Shown: in pieces, positions 6,587 through 14,506 of the stretch
Layout of the letters: each line of letters starts with the position of its first letter
Numbering within the stretch: position 1 is the first letter of the stretch
Assembly (NCBI GenBank): GCA_002437735.1
Contig: DJRC01000056.1
Span: 1 to 20,385, forward strand
Direction of reading: 5' to 3'
DNA from: Oscillospiraceae bacterium UBA6370
GTDB taxonomy: Bacteria > Bacillota > Clostridia > Oscillospirales > Oscillospiraceae
Length of the DNA: 20,385 bases
Notes under the pieces: model-generated
What the model was told of the DNA's origin: nothing
Database searches by the model: none
The model's input: only the letters and a program-made list of their open reading frames with translations
Position numbers and translations under genes: made by a program

Positions 6587-7843
6587 ATGAAAGACCTTGC
6601 CGCGATGCAGTCCTTTGAGCGCTCCCGTCTTGACCGGAGCAAGCTGTGCTCGTTCGACAACGAGACCATCGAAGCGCCGACCGCGCCGCTGATCCATCAA
6701 GAGGCCCGCTTCCTCTACATCTGCGAGGGGCACGGCGTCATCCGCATTCAGGGGCACGACGTGGAGCTGCGACCGAATACACTCCTCTCCATCCTGCCGT
6801 GGCAGATTACGGCGGTGACGGAGGTCGCCGCGCCGCTGCAGTATCACCTTGTGATCTACAACCTCCACACGCTCAACCGCTACATCCGCGCCTTCTCCGA
6901 CGAGCGCGGTGACGCGGTGGACTGGCTCGCGCACATCGAGCAGCAGCCCGCGCTCTACTGCAACGAGGGACAGGCCCACCGGATGCAGCAATTTTTCCTC
7001 TCGTTGCGCGAGGAGGTGGGGCTGGAATCCATTCTCGGTGCGGCCCCGCCGAAGATCCTCGGCTCACTCGCCGTCGTCAACCGCCTCGTCGAGCTGGTGA
7101 TTCTCATGGAGCGCTTCCGCGCCGAGCAGCCCGAGCCTGCCGCGGCCGTCAGCGTCTCCGCCGCGCCGGACATGAGCGAGATCCTGCGCTACCTTTACTG
7201 CCACACCGGCGAAAAGCTAACGCTCAAGGGGCTCTCGCGCATCTTCTATGTCTCCGAGAGCAGCCTGAGTAGCTATATCAGCGGCATGACGGGACTCTCG
7301 TTCTTTGATCTTCTGAACGAAATGCGCATCGGCAAGACCGCAAATTATCTGCTCTATACCGATCTCACGCTCGAGGAAATCGCTGCGGCGCTCGGCTATG
7401 TGGACGCCTCGCACATCTCCAAGGTCTTTTCCGCGCGCGTGGGAATGCGCATCAACGACTACCGCAAGACCTACCGACGCGTGGAGAGCATCTGCCGCAT
7501 CGAGACCGACCGGCGCGTCTACGCGCTGGTGGAATATCTCTGCCGCAGCTACAACGAGCCGCTCTCCGCGCGCACGGTCGCCGAAAAATTCGGCTACACC
7601 GCCGCCGAAATGAACCGCGCGCTGATGCTGCAGGTGGAGAAGAATTTCGAGGAATTTCTCAACTACGTTCGCATCAACCGTGCCGCCGAGCTGCTGCTCA
7701 CCACCGACCAGACCGTGACCTACATCGCCATGGAGGTCGGCTACGCCAACGTCAAGACCTTCAACCGCAACTTCCTGCGCTTCAAGGTGATGACGCCCGG
7801 CGATTTCCGCAAAAAGGTCGCGCTTCAGGAAAGTCGCCTATAA
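6587..7843 (+). CDS. AraC-type regulator with two tandem DNA-binding domains
   Basis: Transcription factor of 418 residues. Residues about 30-110 look like the cupin sensor fold of AraC proteins (RFLYICEGHGVIRIQGHDVE, then LRPNTLLSILPWQIT). Residues about 196-297 form one full AraC DNA-binding domain, with the second-helix signature LTLEEIAAALGYVDASHISKVFSARVG written here in parts: IAAALGYVDASHISKVF. Residues about 310-412 form another, with YIAMEVGYANVKTFNRNF and a closing MTPGDFRK. Ordinary AraC proteins of about 290 residues have only one such domain. Start chosen at 6587: GAGGTG lies 6 bases before, and earlier in-frame residues overlap the promoter. It ends at a terminator just before the liv promoter, so regulation of liv, of argF, or of itself is likely. 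The ligand is unknown. Confidence 0.9.
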   Translation: MKDLAAMQSFERSRLDRSKLCSFDNETIEAPTAPLIHQEARFLYICEGHGVIRIQGHDVELRPNTLLSILPWQITAVTEVAAPLQYHLVIYNLHTLNRYIRAFSDERGDAVDWLAHIEQQPALYCNEGQAHRMQQFFLSLREEVGLESILGAAPPKILGSLAVVNRLVELVILMERFRAEQPEPAAAVSVSAAPDMSEILRYLYCHTGEKLTLKGLSRIFYVSESSLSSYISGMTGLSFFDLLNEMRIGKTANYLLYTDLTLEEIAAALGYVDASHISKVFSARVGMRINDYRKTYRRVESICRIETDRRVYALVEYLCRSYNEPLSARTVAEKFGYTAAEMNRALMLQVEKNFEEFLNYVRINRAAELLLTTDQTVTYIAMEVGYANVKTFNRNFLRFKVMTPGDFRKKVALQESRL

Positions 7844-7859
7844 TCTCTTTTTCCCTTGC

Positions 7860-7897
7860 CGCTTCGGCTGTTTTTCCGCAGTCGAAGCGTTTTTTTC
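7860..7897 (+). terminator. Terminator of the AraC-type gene
   Basis: CGCTTCGGCTG and CAGTCGAAGCG pair (one G-T), with a loop of about eight bases, followed by TTTTTTT. It starts 16 bases after the stop codon, so the downstream liv operon is a separate transcript. Confidence 0.8.
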
Positions 7898-7978
7898 GCT
7901 GCTTTTCGAGCTTGGATTCGGTTATTTTCGTTATTTTGCACAAAAATTATACGCTTTGCAAGTATTTCATGATATGAC

Positions 7979-8007
7979 TTGACAAGAGCTCGTCGGGATG
8001 CTATTTT
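7979..8007 (+). promoter_or_regulatory. liv operon promoter
   Basis: A perfect TTGACA, 17 bases, TATTTT with TGC just before the -10 (extended -10). The 60 bases upstream are AT-rich and could act as an UP element or hold regulator sites. It lies about 170 bases before the livJ start, leaving a long leader. The strength fits a highly expressed binding protein. Confidence 0.75.
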
Positions 8008-8069
8008 GGACATAGGCCCTCTGCAATTCATTTGCCGCTCTCTTGCGTCATACACATCAAGTATGGACG

Positions 8070-8148
8070 GCATCGATGCAGGGGCCGGTTCCGCACGGCG
8101 GACATCCATCCCTGCAAGCCTTGACCGTTCCGGGGAAGGAAATCGGTC
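8070..8148 (+). promoter_or_regulatory. Structured leader RNA before livJ
   Basis: The leader of about 160 bases can fold into two hairpins. In the first, TGCAGGG (8077-8083) pairs with CCCTGCA (8110-8116), with an inner GCCG/CGGC. In the second, GACCG plus TTCC (8123-8131) pairs with GGAA (8138-8141) and CGGTC (8144-8148) around a GGGGAA loop. A GCATCGATGC palindrome (8070-8079) overlaps the first stem and could compete with it. No known riboswitch class was recognised, no T-box sequence, and no leucine-rich leader peptide. It may control translation or merely stabilise the message. Confidence 0.4.
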
Positions 8149-8175
8149 ACAACAAATTGAAGGAGGATACAAACC

Positions 8176-9360
8176 ATGCGCAAATCCATGAAGAAGCTCA
8201 TTGCTCTCACCCTCGCCTGCCTGATGCTCGCGACACTGTTCGCCGGCTGCGGCAAAAAGGACGGCGGAGAAGATGACTCCGGCGGCGACACCATCAAGCT
8301 CGGCTGGATGGGCTCGCTCACCGGCGACCAGGCCGCCTACGGCACCTGCGAAAGCCAGACCCTCAAGATGATGGTCGAGGACCTCAACGCCAGCGGCGGA
8401 CTGCTCGGCAAGCAGGTCGAGCTGATCTGCTACGACACCAAGGGCGACGCGCAGGAGGCGGTCAACGTCGCCAAGCGTCTGTGCGCGCAGGATCAGGTCT
8501 GCGCGATCATCGGCCCGAACGCCTCCGGCCAGTGCATCGCCATCCAGTCGGTCCTTGACCAGTACAAGATCTCCGATATGTCCACCGTGGCGACCAACGA
8601 GAAGGTCACCGTGCAGGACGGTCAGCTCAAGGAATACAACTTCCGCGTCTGCTTCCTCGATCCCCAGCAGGGCAAGATCGCCGGTACGTTCGTGTACGAT
8701 AACCTCGGCTTCGACAAGGCCGCCATCCTCTACGACGTCAACGACGACTACGCGCTGGGTCTGAAGGACAACTTCGTCAAGGTCTTTGAAGCCAAGGGCG
8801 GCACCATCGTCGCCGAGGAGGGCTACACCGCCGGCGACACCGACTTCACCGCGCAGCTGACCAAGATCAAGGAAGCCCAGCCCCAGATCATCTTCACCCC
8901 CATTTTCTATCAGGATTTCATCATGATCCACAAGCAGGCTCGCACCCTCGGCATTGAGGTGCCGATGCTCGGCGGCGACGGCTGCGCGTCCGAGGTCCTC
9001 TTCGACGCCGCCGACGCGGTGGACGGCTCCTACGTCATCAACCACGTTTCCCTCGTCGATCCCGCAGGCGACTCCTTCCGCAAGGAGTATGCCGAGAAGT
9101 ACAACGGCGCGAAGATGGAGCTCAACGGCTACATGGCGCACGACGCGTTCCTGCTCTGGTGCGCGGCGGTCGAGAAGGCCGGCAGCGATGACCCGCAGGC
9201 CATCGCCGACGCTTACTCTCAGGTCGAGGTCGAGGGCATGGCCGGCAAGATCAAGATCTCTGCCGAGGACCACAACCCCGTCGGCAAGTCCGGCTGCGTG
9301 GAGCGTATCGACGGCAAGAACAAGACCTACGTCTTTGAGACCTACATCGCCGCAGACTAA
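8176..9360 (+). CDS. livJ: Branched-chain amino acid ABC transporter, substrate-binding lipoprotein
   Basis: Extracellular receptor of an amino-acid importer of the LivJ/LivK family. The 394-residue precursor has a positively charged start (MRKSMKK), a hydrophobic stretch and the lipobox LFAGC with lipid-carrying Cys25, followed by a Gly/Asp linker, so it is tethered to the outer face of the membrane. The mature part begins IKLGWMGSLTGDQAAYG, typical of the family, and keeps the IIGPNASGQCIAIQ segment and YDVNDDYALGLKDNF. AGGAGG lies 9 bases before the ATG. It is the first gene of a seven-gene operon. The family also binds amides, urea and other small amino acids, so a branched-chain substrate is likely but not proven. 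Confidence 0.93.
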   Translation: MRKSMKKLIALTLACLMLATLFAGCGKKDGGEDDSGGDTIKLGWMGSLTGDQAAYGTCESQTLKMMVEDLNASGGLLGKQVELICYDTKGDAQEAVNVAKRLCAQDQVCAIIGPNASGQCIAIQSVLDQYKISDMSTVATNEKVTVQDGQLKEYNFRVCFLDPQQGKIAGTFVYDNLGFDKAAILYDVNDDYALGLKDNFVKVFEAKGGTIVAEEGYTAGDTDFTAQLTKIKEAQPQIIFTPIFYQDFIMIHKQARTLGIEVPMLGGDGCASEVLFDAADAVDGSYVINHVSLVDPAGDSFRKEYAEKYNGAKMELNGYMAHDAFLLWCAAVEKAGSDDPQAIADAYSQVEVEGMAGKIKISAEDHNPVGKSGCVERIDGKNKTYVFETYIAAD

Positions 9361-9400
9361 GTACATCCCCGAAACAGAAAAAGCAAGCACCCTTTCGACA

Positions 9401-9428
9401 CTCGGGCGCCCCGCACGGGGCGCCCGAG
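9401..9428 (+). other. Very stable hairpin between livJ and livH
   Basis: A 12-pair perfect GC-rich stem (starting CTCGGGCGCCCC, GCAC loop) lies in the 94-base gap. There is no T-run after it (GTTAACAGG), so it is not a strong terminator. Such hairpins after binding-protein genes commonly protect the upstream message from 3' decay or partly attenuate, giving more LivJ than permease. Confidence 0.7.
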
Positions 9429-9454
9429 GTTAACAGGACAAAAGGAGGCTATAC

Positions 9455-10333
9455 ATGGGTATAGAATATTTTCTCCAGCAGCTGGTCAACGGCATCTGCC
9501 TCGGCGGTATGTACGCGCTGATGTCGGTCGGCTATTCGCTGGTCTACAGCATTATGAACTTTTCCAACTTTGCCCACGGAGGCGTCATCATGGTCGGCGC
9601 TTATGTGGGCTATTTTGCACTCACAGCGCTCAACGTTCCGTTTCTTCCGGCGTTTCTGCTCTGCGGCGTGGGCAGCGGCCTGCTCGCCGTCATCATCGAG
9701 CGGCTGGTCTACTCGCCGCTGCGCAAGCGCCACGCTCCGTCCCTGTACTTCATCATCTCGGCGATGGGCGCATCCATCTTCCTGGAGAATTTTGTCATCG
9801 CCACCATCGACGGCACCCCCAGAAACTACCCTCCGATCTTCGATAACCGCATCAACATCGGCGGGATCTCCCTTGGCGTCGACAGTCTGCTGATGATCGT
9901 GGTCTCGGCCGTCGCGCTGCTGATTTTGATGTTCATCATACAGAAAACCAAGGTCGGCCTTGCCATCCGCGCCTGCTCCTACAGCGAGAAGGCCTCGACC
10001 CTCATGGGCATCAACGGCGATCTCGTGATCTTCATCATCTTCCTCATGGGCGGCGTGCTCGCCGGCTTTGCCGGTATGCTCTACGGTATGCGCTTCATCG
10101 TCAAGCCCACCATCGGTCAGGTCACGAACAAGTCCTTTGTCGCGGCGGTGTTCGGCGGTCTCGGCAGTCTCCCCGGTGCAATCGTCGGCTCGGTGCTGCT
10201 CGGCATCATGGAGATCTTTGTCGCGTCCTTCAACTCCAACCTGCGCGACCTGTTCGTGTACGGACTTCTGATCCTCGTCCTCGTCATCAAGCCGTCCGGC
10301 CTGATGGGCAAGGTCGTGGAAGACAAGGCGTAA
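9455..10333 (+). CDS. livH: Branched-chain amino acid ABC transporter permease LivH
   Basis: One of two membrane channel subunits of the importer. The 292-residue product is strongly hydrophobic with about eight membrane segments and shows the family start GGMYALMSVGYSLVYSIMNF, the NFAHGGVIMVGAYVGY segment, and the conserved cytoplasmic coupling region KTKVGLAIRACSYSEKASTL followed by GING. The C-terminus IKPSGLMGK is typical. AAAGGAGG precedes the ATG by 6 bases. Gene order livJ-H-M-G-F is standard; livM follows after 15 bases. Confidence 0.94.
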   Translation: MGIEYFLQQLVNGICLGGMYALMSVGYSLVYSIMNFSNFAHGGVIMVGAYVGYFALTALNVPFLPAFLLCGVGSGLLAVIIERLVYSPLRKRHAPSLYFIISAMGASIFLENFVIATIDGTPRNYPPIFDNRINIGGISLGVDSLLMIVVSAVALLILMFIIQKTKVGLAIRACSYSEKASTLMGINGDLVIFIIFLMGGVLAGFAGMLYGMRFIVKPTIGQVTNKSFVAAVFGGLGSLPGAIVGSVLLGIMEIFVASFNSNLRDLFVYGLLILVLVIKPSGLMGKVVEDKA

Positions 10334-10348
10334 GGAGGGAGGAACGAT

Positions 10349-11359
10349 ATGTTTAGCTGGTATTACATCGAAGGCATCCTCATTCAGTCCTGCTACACCC
10401 TGCTGATCGTGCTCGGCCTTTCCATCCTCACGGGCTACACCGGTATGTTCTCGTTCGGTCACGCGGGCTTTGTGTGCATCGGCGCGTATGTTTCCATCCT
10501 CTGCACGATGGCGTTCGGCCTGCCCTACTGGCTCTCGCTCATCATCGCGGGCCTTGCCGCCATGCTGCTCGGCGCGGGTCTCGGCAAGATCACGCTGAAC
10601 CTCAAGGGCGACTACTTCTGCATCGCCACGCTCGGCGTAGGCGAGGCGATACGATTGATCTTCAACAATTTACAGCTCAATATCAATGTCGGCGGCAAGG
10701 ACTTCCTGCTCGACGGCGCGAAGGGTGTGGCGAGCATCCCGCTCAAGACCACCTTCTTCGGCGACTGGAACGCGCTCGCCGCCGGCGACGTCGGCACCTT
10801 CCTCTCCACGCTCTTTTCCTCAGCGCTGTTCATCGTCATTATCTTCCTCACCGCCACCGCGCTGCTGATGAACTCCAAGCACGGACGCAGTATGCTCGCC
10901 GTGCGTGAGGACGAGCTGGCGGCGCAGATGAGCGGCATCAATACGTTCCGCTCCAAGATGCTCGCCATGTGTATGTCCGCGCTCTACGCCGGCATCGCGG
11001 GCGGCATGATGGCGCACTACTTTGGCTATCTCCAGCCCAAGATGTTCCTGATGACCAAGTCCACAGAGTATACCATCATGGTCATCTTCGGCGGCATGGG
11101 TTCTATCACCGGCTCGGTGCTCGGCACGGTGCTGCTCTGCGCGCTGCCGGAGCTGCTGCGCGCCGTCGGCGACTGGCGACTGGTCATGTACGGCCTCGCC
11201 GTTATCGTCATCATGATCGTGCGCCCGAAGGGCCTCATGGGCGGCAAGGAGCTGCCGGTCGGCAGGATCTGCCGTGCCGTCGGCCGTATTTTTACCAAGA
11301 AGAAAAAGGACCTGCCCCCGCCTGACGGCGGCAGCGTCGGAGAGGAGGCGTCGGTATGA
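10349..11359 (+). CDS. livM: Branched-chain amino acid ABC transporter permease LivM
   Basis: Second membrane subunit, 336 residues, expected to pair with LivH. It carries GYTGMFSFGHAGFVCIGAYV near the N-terminus, the coupling segment SKHGRSMLAVREDELAAQMS with SGIN following, and a C-terminal RPKGLMGG. After the last membrane segment there is a Lys/Pro/Gly-rich tail (TKKKKDLPPPDGGS), presumably cytoplasmic. Its stop codon overlaps the livG start (ATGA), so the two are translationally coupled. Confidence 0.94.
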   Translation: MFSWYYIEGILIQSCYTLLIVLGLSILTGYTGMFSFGHAGFVCIGAYVSILCTMAFGLPYWLSLIIAGLAAMLLGAGLGKITLNLKGDYFCIATLGVGEAIRLIFNNLQLNINVGGKDFLLDGAKGVASIPLKTTFFGDWNALAAGDVGTFLSTLFSSALFIVIIFLTATALLMNSKHGRSMLAVREDELAAQMSGINTFRSKMLAMCMSALYAGIAGGMMAHYFGYLQPKMFLMTKSTEYTIMVIFGGMGSITGSVLGTVLLCALPELLRAVGDWRLVMYGLAVIVIMIVRPKGLMGGKELPVGRICRAVGRIFTKKKKDLPPPDGGSVGEEASV

Positions 11360-12246
11360 GCGACATCACCTTCAAGCACCATGATCCCAACGTCATGCTC
11401 GAGCTCTGGCACGTCACCAAGCGCTTCGGCGGCCTGACCGCCGTGGGCGACGTTTCCTTCAAGATCAAAAAGGGCGAGATCTACGCGCTCATCGGCCCCA
11501 ACGGCGCGGGCAAGACCACCATCTTCAACCTCATCACGGGCGTCTACGCGCTCACCGAGGGCCGCGTCATTTTCGACGGCACGGTCGTCGGACAGGGCGA
11601 CGCCATCATCAAGGACGATATGCGCGAAACGGATGTCAAGCCCTTCCGCAAGCAGCCCTACGACATCATGTCCCGCGGCATGGCGCGCACGTTCCAGAAC
11701 ATCCGCCTCTTCAAGAGCGAGACGGTCTACAACAACGTTCTCACCGCCTGTCACGCGGAGGCGGACTACAACATCTTCCAGTCGCTCTGGCGCCTCAGGG
11801 TCGGCCCCAAATGGCTGACGAAGTACTACTATCAGGAAAGGGCCCTGCGCGAAAAGACCGAGGAGCTGTTGAAGATCATGGGCATCTGGGAGCAGCGCGA
11901 TATGATTGCCGTCAACCTGCCCTACGGCCAGCAGCGCAAGCTGGAGATCGCCCGTGCGCTCGCGACCGATCCCAAGCTGCTGCTGCTCGACGAGCCTGCC
12001 GCCGGCATGAATCCGGAGGAGACCCTCGCGCTGATGGACCTCATCCGCGAGATCCGCGACCGCTTCGACCTAACCGTGCTCATCATCGAGCACCACATGG
12101 ACCTCGTGATGAACGTCTCCGACCGCATCTTTGTGCTCAACTTCGGCAAGCCCCTTGCCGAGGGCACGCCCGCGGAGATCCAGAGCAACCCCGAGGTTAT
12201 CGAGGCCTATCTCGGAAAGGAGGACGACGGCGATGGCGATGCTTGA
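11356..12246 (+). CDS. livG: Branched-chain amino acid ABC transporter ATPase LivG
   Basis: Cytoplasmic ATPase that powers import together with LivF. In the 296-residue product the Walker A is GPNGAGKTT (47-55), the signature LPYGQQRKLEIARAL (188-202), Walker B LLLLDEP (208-214) and the switch histidine in IIEHHMD. The insert between Walker A and the Q-loop and the PAAGMNPEET sequence after Walker B are typical of LivG rather than LivF or UrtD. It begins within the livM stop and ends 14 bases inside livF. Confidence 0.95.
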   Translation: MSDITFKHHDPNVMLELWHVTKRFGGLTAVGDVSFKIKKGEIYALIGPNGAGKTTIFNLITGVYALTEGRVIFDGTVVGQGDAIIKDDMRETDVKPFRKQPYDIMSRGMARTFQNIRLFKSETVYNNVLTACHAEADYNIFQSLWRLRVGPKWLTKYYYQERALREKTEELLKIMGIWEQRDMIAVNLPYGQQRKLEIARALATDPKLLLLDEPAAGMNPEETLALMDLIREIRDRFDLTVLIIEHHMDLVMNVSDRIFVLNFGKPLAEGTPAEIQSNPEVIEAYLGKEDDGDGDA

Positions 12247-12949
12247 AATTCGTGACCTGAACGTTTACTACGGCGGCATCCACGCCCTCAAGGGCATCTC
12301 GCTCGAGGTCGAGGAGGGGCAGATCGTCTCGATGATCGGCTCCAACGGCGCGGGCAAATCGTCCATGATGAACGCCATCTCCGGCCTTGTGAAGTACAAG
12401 TCCGGCGAGATCCTCTACAAGGGTCAGCCGCTGCCGACCGCCGCGAACAAGGTCGTCCGGCTCGGCGTGTGTCAGGTGCCGGAGGGCCGCCTGATCTTCG
12501 CGAACCTCACCGTTTACGAGAACCTGAAGGTCGGCGCATATCTGCGCAGCGACAAGGACGGCATCGAGCGCGACCTCAAGCGCGTGTATGAGATCTTCCC
12601 ACGTCTGGAGGAGCGCAAAAACCAGATCGCCGGCACGCTCTCCGGCGGCGAGCAGCAGATGCTGGCCATGGGCCGCGGCATCATGTCCGCGCCCGACCTC
12701 ATCATGCTCGACGAGCCGTCCCTCGGCCTCGCGCCGCTGCTGGTCAACACCATTTTTGACACCATCCGCGAGATCAAGGCCATGGGCAAGACCATTCTGC
12801 TCGTCGAGCAGAATGCGCTCAAGGCGCTTTCCGTCGCGGACAACGCCTACGTTCTCGAGCAGGGCCGCATCACCAAGTCCGGCCCCGGCAAGGAACTGCT
12901 CAAGGACCCCGCCATCGCGGAGGCATATCTCGGCAAGGCCGCGCGCTGA
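12233..12949 (+). CDS. livF: Branched-chain amino acid ABC transporter ATPase LivF
   Basis: Second ATPase of the importer, 238 residues. Walker A is GSNGAGKS (36-43), the region QVPEGRLIFANLTVYENL is diagnostic of LivF, the signature is LSGGEQQ (136-142), Walker B LIMLDEP (156-162) and the switch segment LLVEQN. The ATG at 12233 is chosen because AAAGGAGG ends 9 bases before it; a second in-frame ATG two codons later is also possible. The gene overlaps the end of livG by 14 bases. glnA follows after 31 bases with no terminator between. Confidence 0.95.
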   Translation: MAMLEIRDLNVYYGGIHALKGISLEVEEGQIVSMIGSNGAGKSSMMNAISGLVKYKSGEILYKGQPLPTAANKVVRLGVCQVPEGRLIFANLTVYENLKVGAYLRSDKDGIERDLKRVYEIFPRLEERKNQIAGTLSGGEQQMLAMGRGIMSAPDLIMLDEPSLGLAPLLVNTIFDTIREIKAMGKTILLVEQNALKALSVADNAYVLEQGRITKSGPGKELLKDPAIAEAYLGKAAR

Positions 12950-12980
12950 CGCTGCCAAAAATTCTGGGAGGTATTTTGCC

Positions 12981-14405
12981 ATGGCTAAAACGGCACAGGA
13001 TGTCATGCAGCTCATTCGTGAGCAGGGCATCAAAATGGTGGACTTCAAAATGGTCGATATCAACGGCCAGTACCGCCATGTGACCATTCCCGCGCAGAAC
13101 TTCACCGAAGCGACCATGACCGACGGCATCGGCTTCGACGCCTCGAACTACGGCTACGCCGTGGTCGAAAAGAGCGACATGGTCTTTATCCCCGACCCCG
13201 CCACCGCGCAGATCGACCCGTTCTGTGAGGTCTCCACCCTGTCGATGACCGGCAACGCCATGATCATCGATTATCCCCACAACCGCCCGCTCGACCAGTA
13301 CCCGCGCAACATCGTGCTGGCGGCGGAGCAGTATATGCGTGATACCGGCATCGCCGACACGATGCTCATTCTGCCGGAGTTTGAGTTCTACCTCTTCGAC
13401 GACGTGGCATGGAAAGTCGCGCCGAACGAGATCGGCATGAGCCTCGACGCCGAGCAGGCGCATTGGAACGGCGACATCAATGGCCGCGGCGTCACCGTCC
13501 CGCGGCAGGGCCACTACCACATCGCCAAGCCGCTCGACCGCACCTACGAGTGCCGCAGCGAGATGTGCCTGCGCATGGAGGAGGCCGGCATCCCCATCAA
13601 GTACCACCACCCCGAGGTCGGCGGCGCGGGCCAGTTTGAGATCGAGCCGAAGCTCGGCGAGATGAGCAAAATGGCCGACGCGACCATGATGATCAAGTAC
13701 ATCATCCACAACACCGCCCTCAAGTACGGCAAGAGCGCCACATTCATGCCAAAGCCCGTCTACGGCGAGGCCGGCAGCGGGATGCACGTCCATATGCTGC
13801 TCTTAAAGGACGGCGATCCGGTGTTCTCCGACGACAACGGCTACTCCCATCTCAGCCGGGAGGCCCATTGGTTCATGGGCGGACTTCTCAAGCACATTCA
13901 TTCCCTCTGCGCCATCACGAATCCCAGCACCAACTCCTTCAAGCGTCTGGTGCCGGGCTTTGAGGCGCCCGTCACCGTCGGCTACGCCACGAGCAACCGC
14001 AGCGCGGTCATTCGCATCCCCGCCTACGCCAAGACGCCGAATATGCGTCGCTTTGAGCTGCGCAATCCGGACGCCACCTGCAACCCATACTTCTGCTACG
14101 CGGCGTTGCTGATGGCCGGTCTTGACGGCATTGAAAACAAGATCGACCCGCACGAAAACGGCTGGGGCCCCTACGACGTCAACCTCTACACCCTCTCCGA
14201 CGAGGAGAAGGCCAAGCTGCAGGGCCTGCCCACCTCGCTCGACGCGGCGCTCGACGCGCTGGAAGCCGACCACGATTATCTCACGAAGGGCGGCGTGTTC
14301 CCCGAAGCGCTGCTCCGCAGCTTCATCGCCGCCAAGCGCAGGGAATGCGCGGCTATGGCCGCCATCCCGCATCCCGCGGAATTTGAGCGCTACTACAACC
14401 TGTAA
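12981..14405 (+). CDS. glnA: Type I glutamine synthetase
   Basis: Makes glutamine from glutamate, ammonia and ATP in a dodecamer. The 474-residue product has the expected motifs: PEFEF (132-136), YHHPEVGGAGQFE (208-220, metal and glutamate ligands), GSGMHVHM (265-272), NPSTNSFKRLVPGFEAP (314-330), NRSAVIRIP (339-347) and FELRNPDATCNPY. The N-terminal latch that is FDGSS in enterobacterial enzymes reads FDASN (52-56). The region around the adenylylation tyrosine reads NLYTLSDEE (401-409), keeping the tyrosine but not the E. coli surroundings. GGGAGG lies 9 bases before the ATG. It is cotranscribed with the liv genes, which suggests capture of ammonia released from the imported compound. A related ligase using another amine cannot be fully excluded. 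Confidence 0.92.
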   Translation: MAKTAQDVMQLIREQGIKMVDFKMVDINGQYRHVTIPAQNFTEATMTDGIGFDASNYGYAVVEKSDMVFIPDPATAQIDPFCEVSTLSMTGNAMIIDYPHNRPLDQYPRNIVLAAEQYMRDTGIADTMLILPEFEFYLFDDVAWKVAPNEIGMSLDAEQAHWNGDINGRGVTVPRQGHYHIAKPLDRTYECRSEMCLRMEEAGIPIKYHHPEVGGAGQFEIEPKLGEMSKMADATMMIKYIIHNTALKYGKSATFMPKPVYGEAGSGMHVHMLLLKDGDPVFSDDNGYSHLSREAHWFMGGLLKHIHSLCAITNPSTNSFKRLVPGFEAPVTVGYATSNRSAVIRIPAYAKTPNMRRFELRNPDATCNPYFCYAALLMAGLDGIENKIDPHENGWGPYDVNLYTLSDEEKAKLQGLPTSLDAALDALEADHDYLTKGGVFPEALLRSFIAAKRRECAAMAAIPHPAEFERYYNL

Positions 14406-14424
14406 ATAACCGCGCGTATCCATC

Positions 14425-14451
14425 GGGGGACCGCCTTCCGGCGGCTCCCCC
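14425..14451 (+). other. Hairpin between glnA and the amidohydrolase gene
   Basis: GGGGGA plus CCGCC pairs with GGCGG and TCCCCC, with one bulged C, followed by CCTTTGCG. The T-run is weak, so it is more likely a processing or attenuation hairpin than a full stop. A smaller stem (CTCCGC/GCGGAG) lies 20 bases further, just before the next ribosome binding site. Confidence 0.5.
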
Positions 14452-14506
14452 CTTTGCGCGCCCGAAACCATGCTCCGCGCCGTGCGGAGAGCAAAGGAGA
14501 ACGATC

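Noticed and set aside
8014..8166. T-box or leucine leader-peptide attenuator before livJ
   Set aside because: No T-box core sequence and no short ORF rich in branched-chain codons.
7825..9390. 521-residue open frame antisense to livJ
   Set aside because: Composition is Val/Leu/Asp/Gly-rich, as expected from the opposite strand of a GC-rich gene; no domain, and livJ is certain.
9449..10462. His/Asp/Glu-rich antisense frame over livH
   Set aside because: Low-complexity artefact of the reverse strand of a hydrophobic gene.
8176..12949. Urea (Urt-type) rather than branched-chain amino acid transporter
   Set aside because: No urease genes; the ATPases have LivG and LivF signature regions and the permeases have LivH/LivM lengths.
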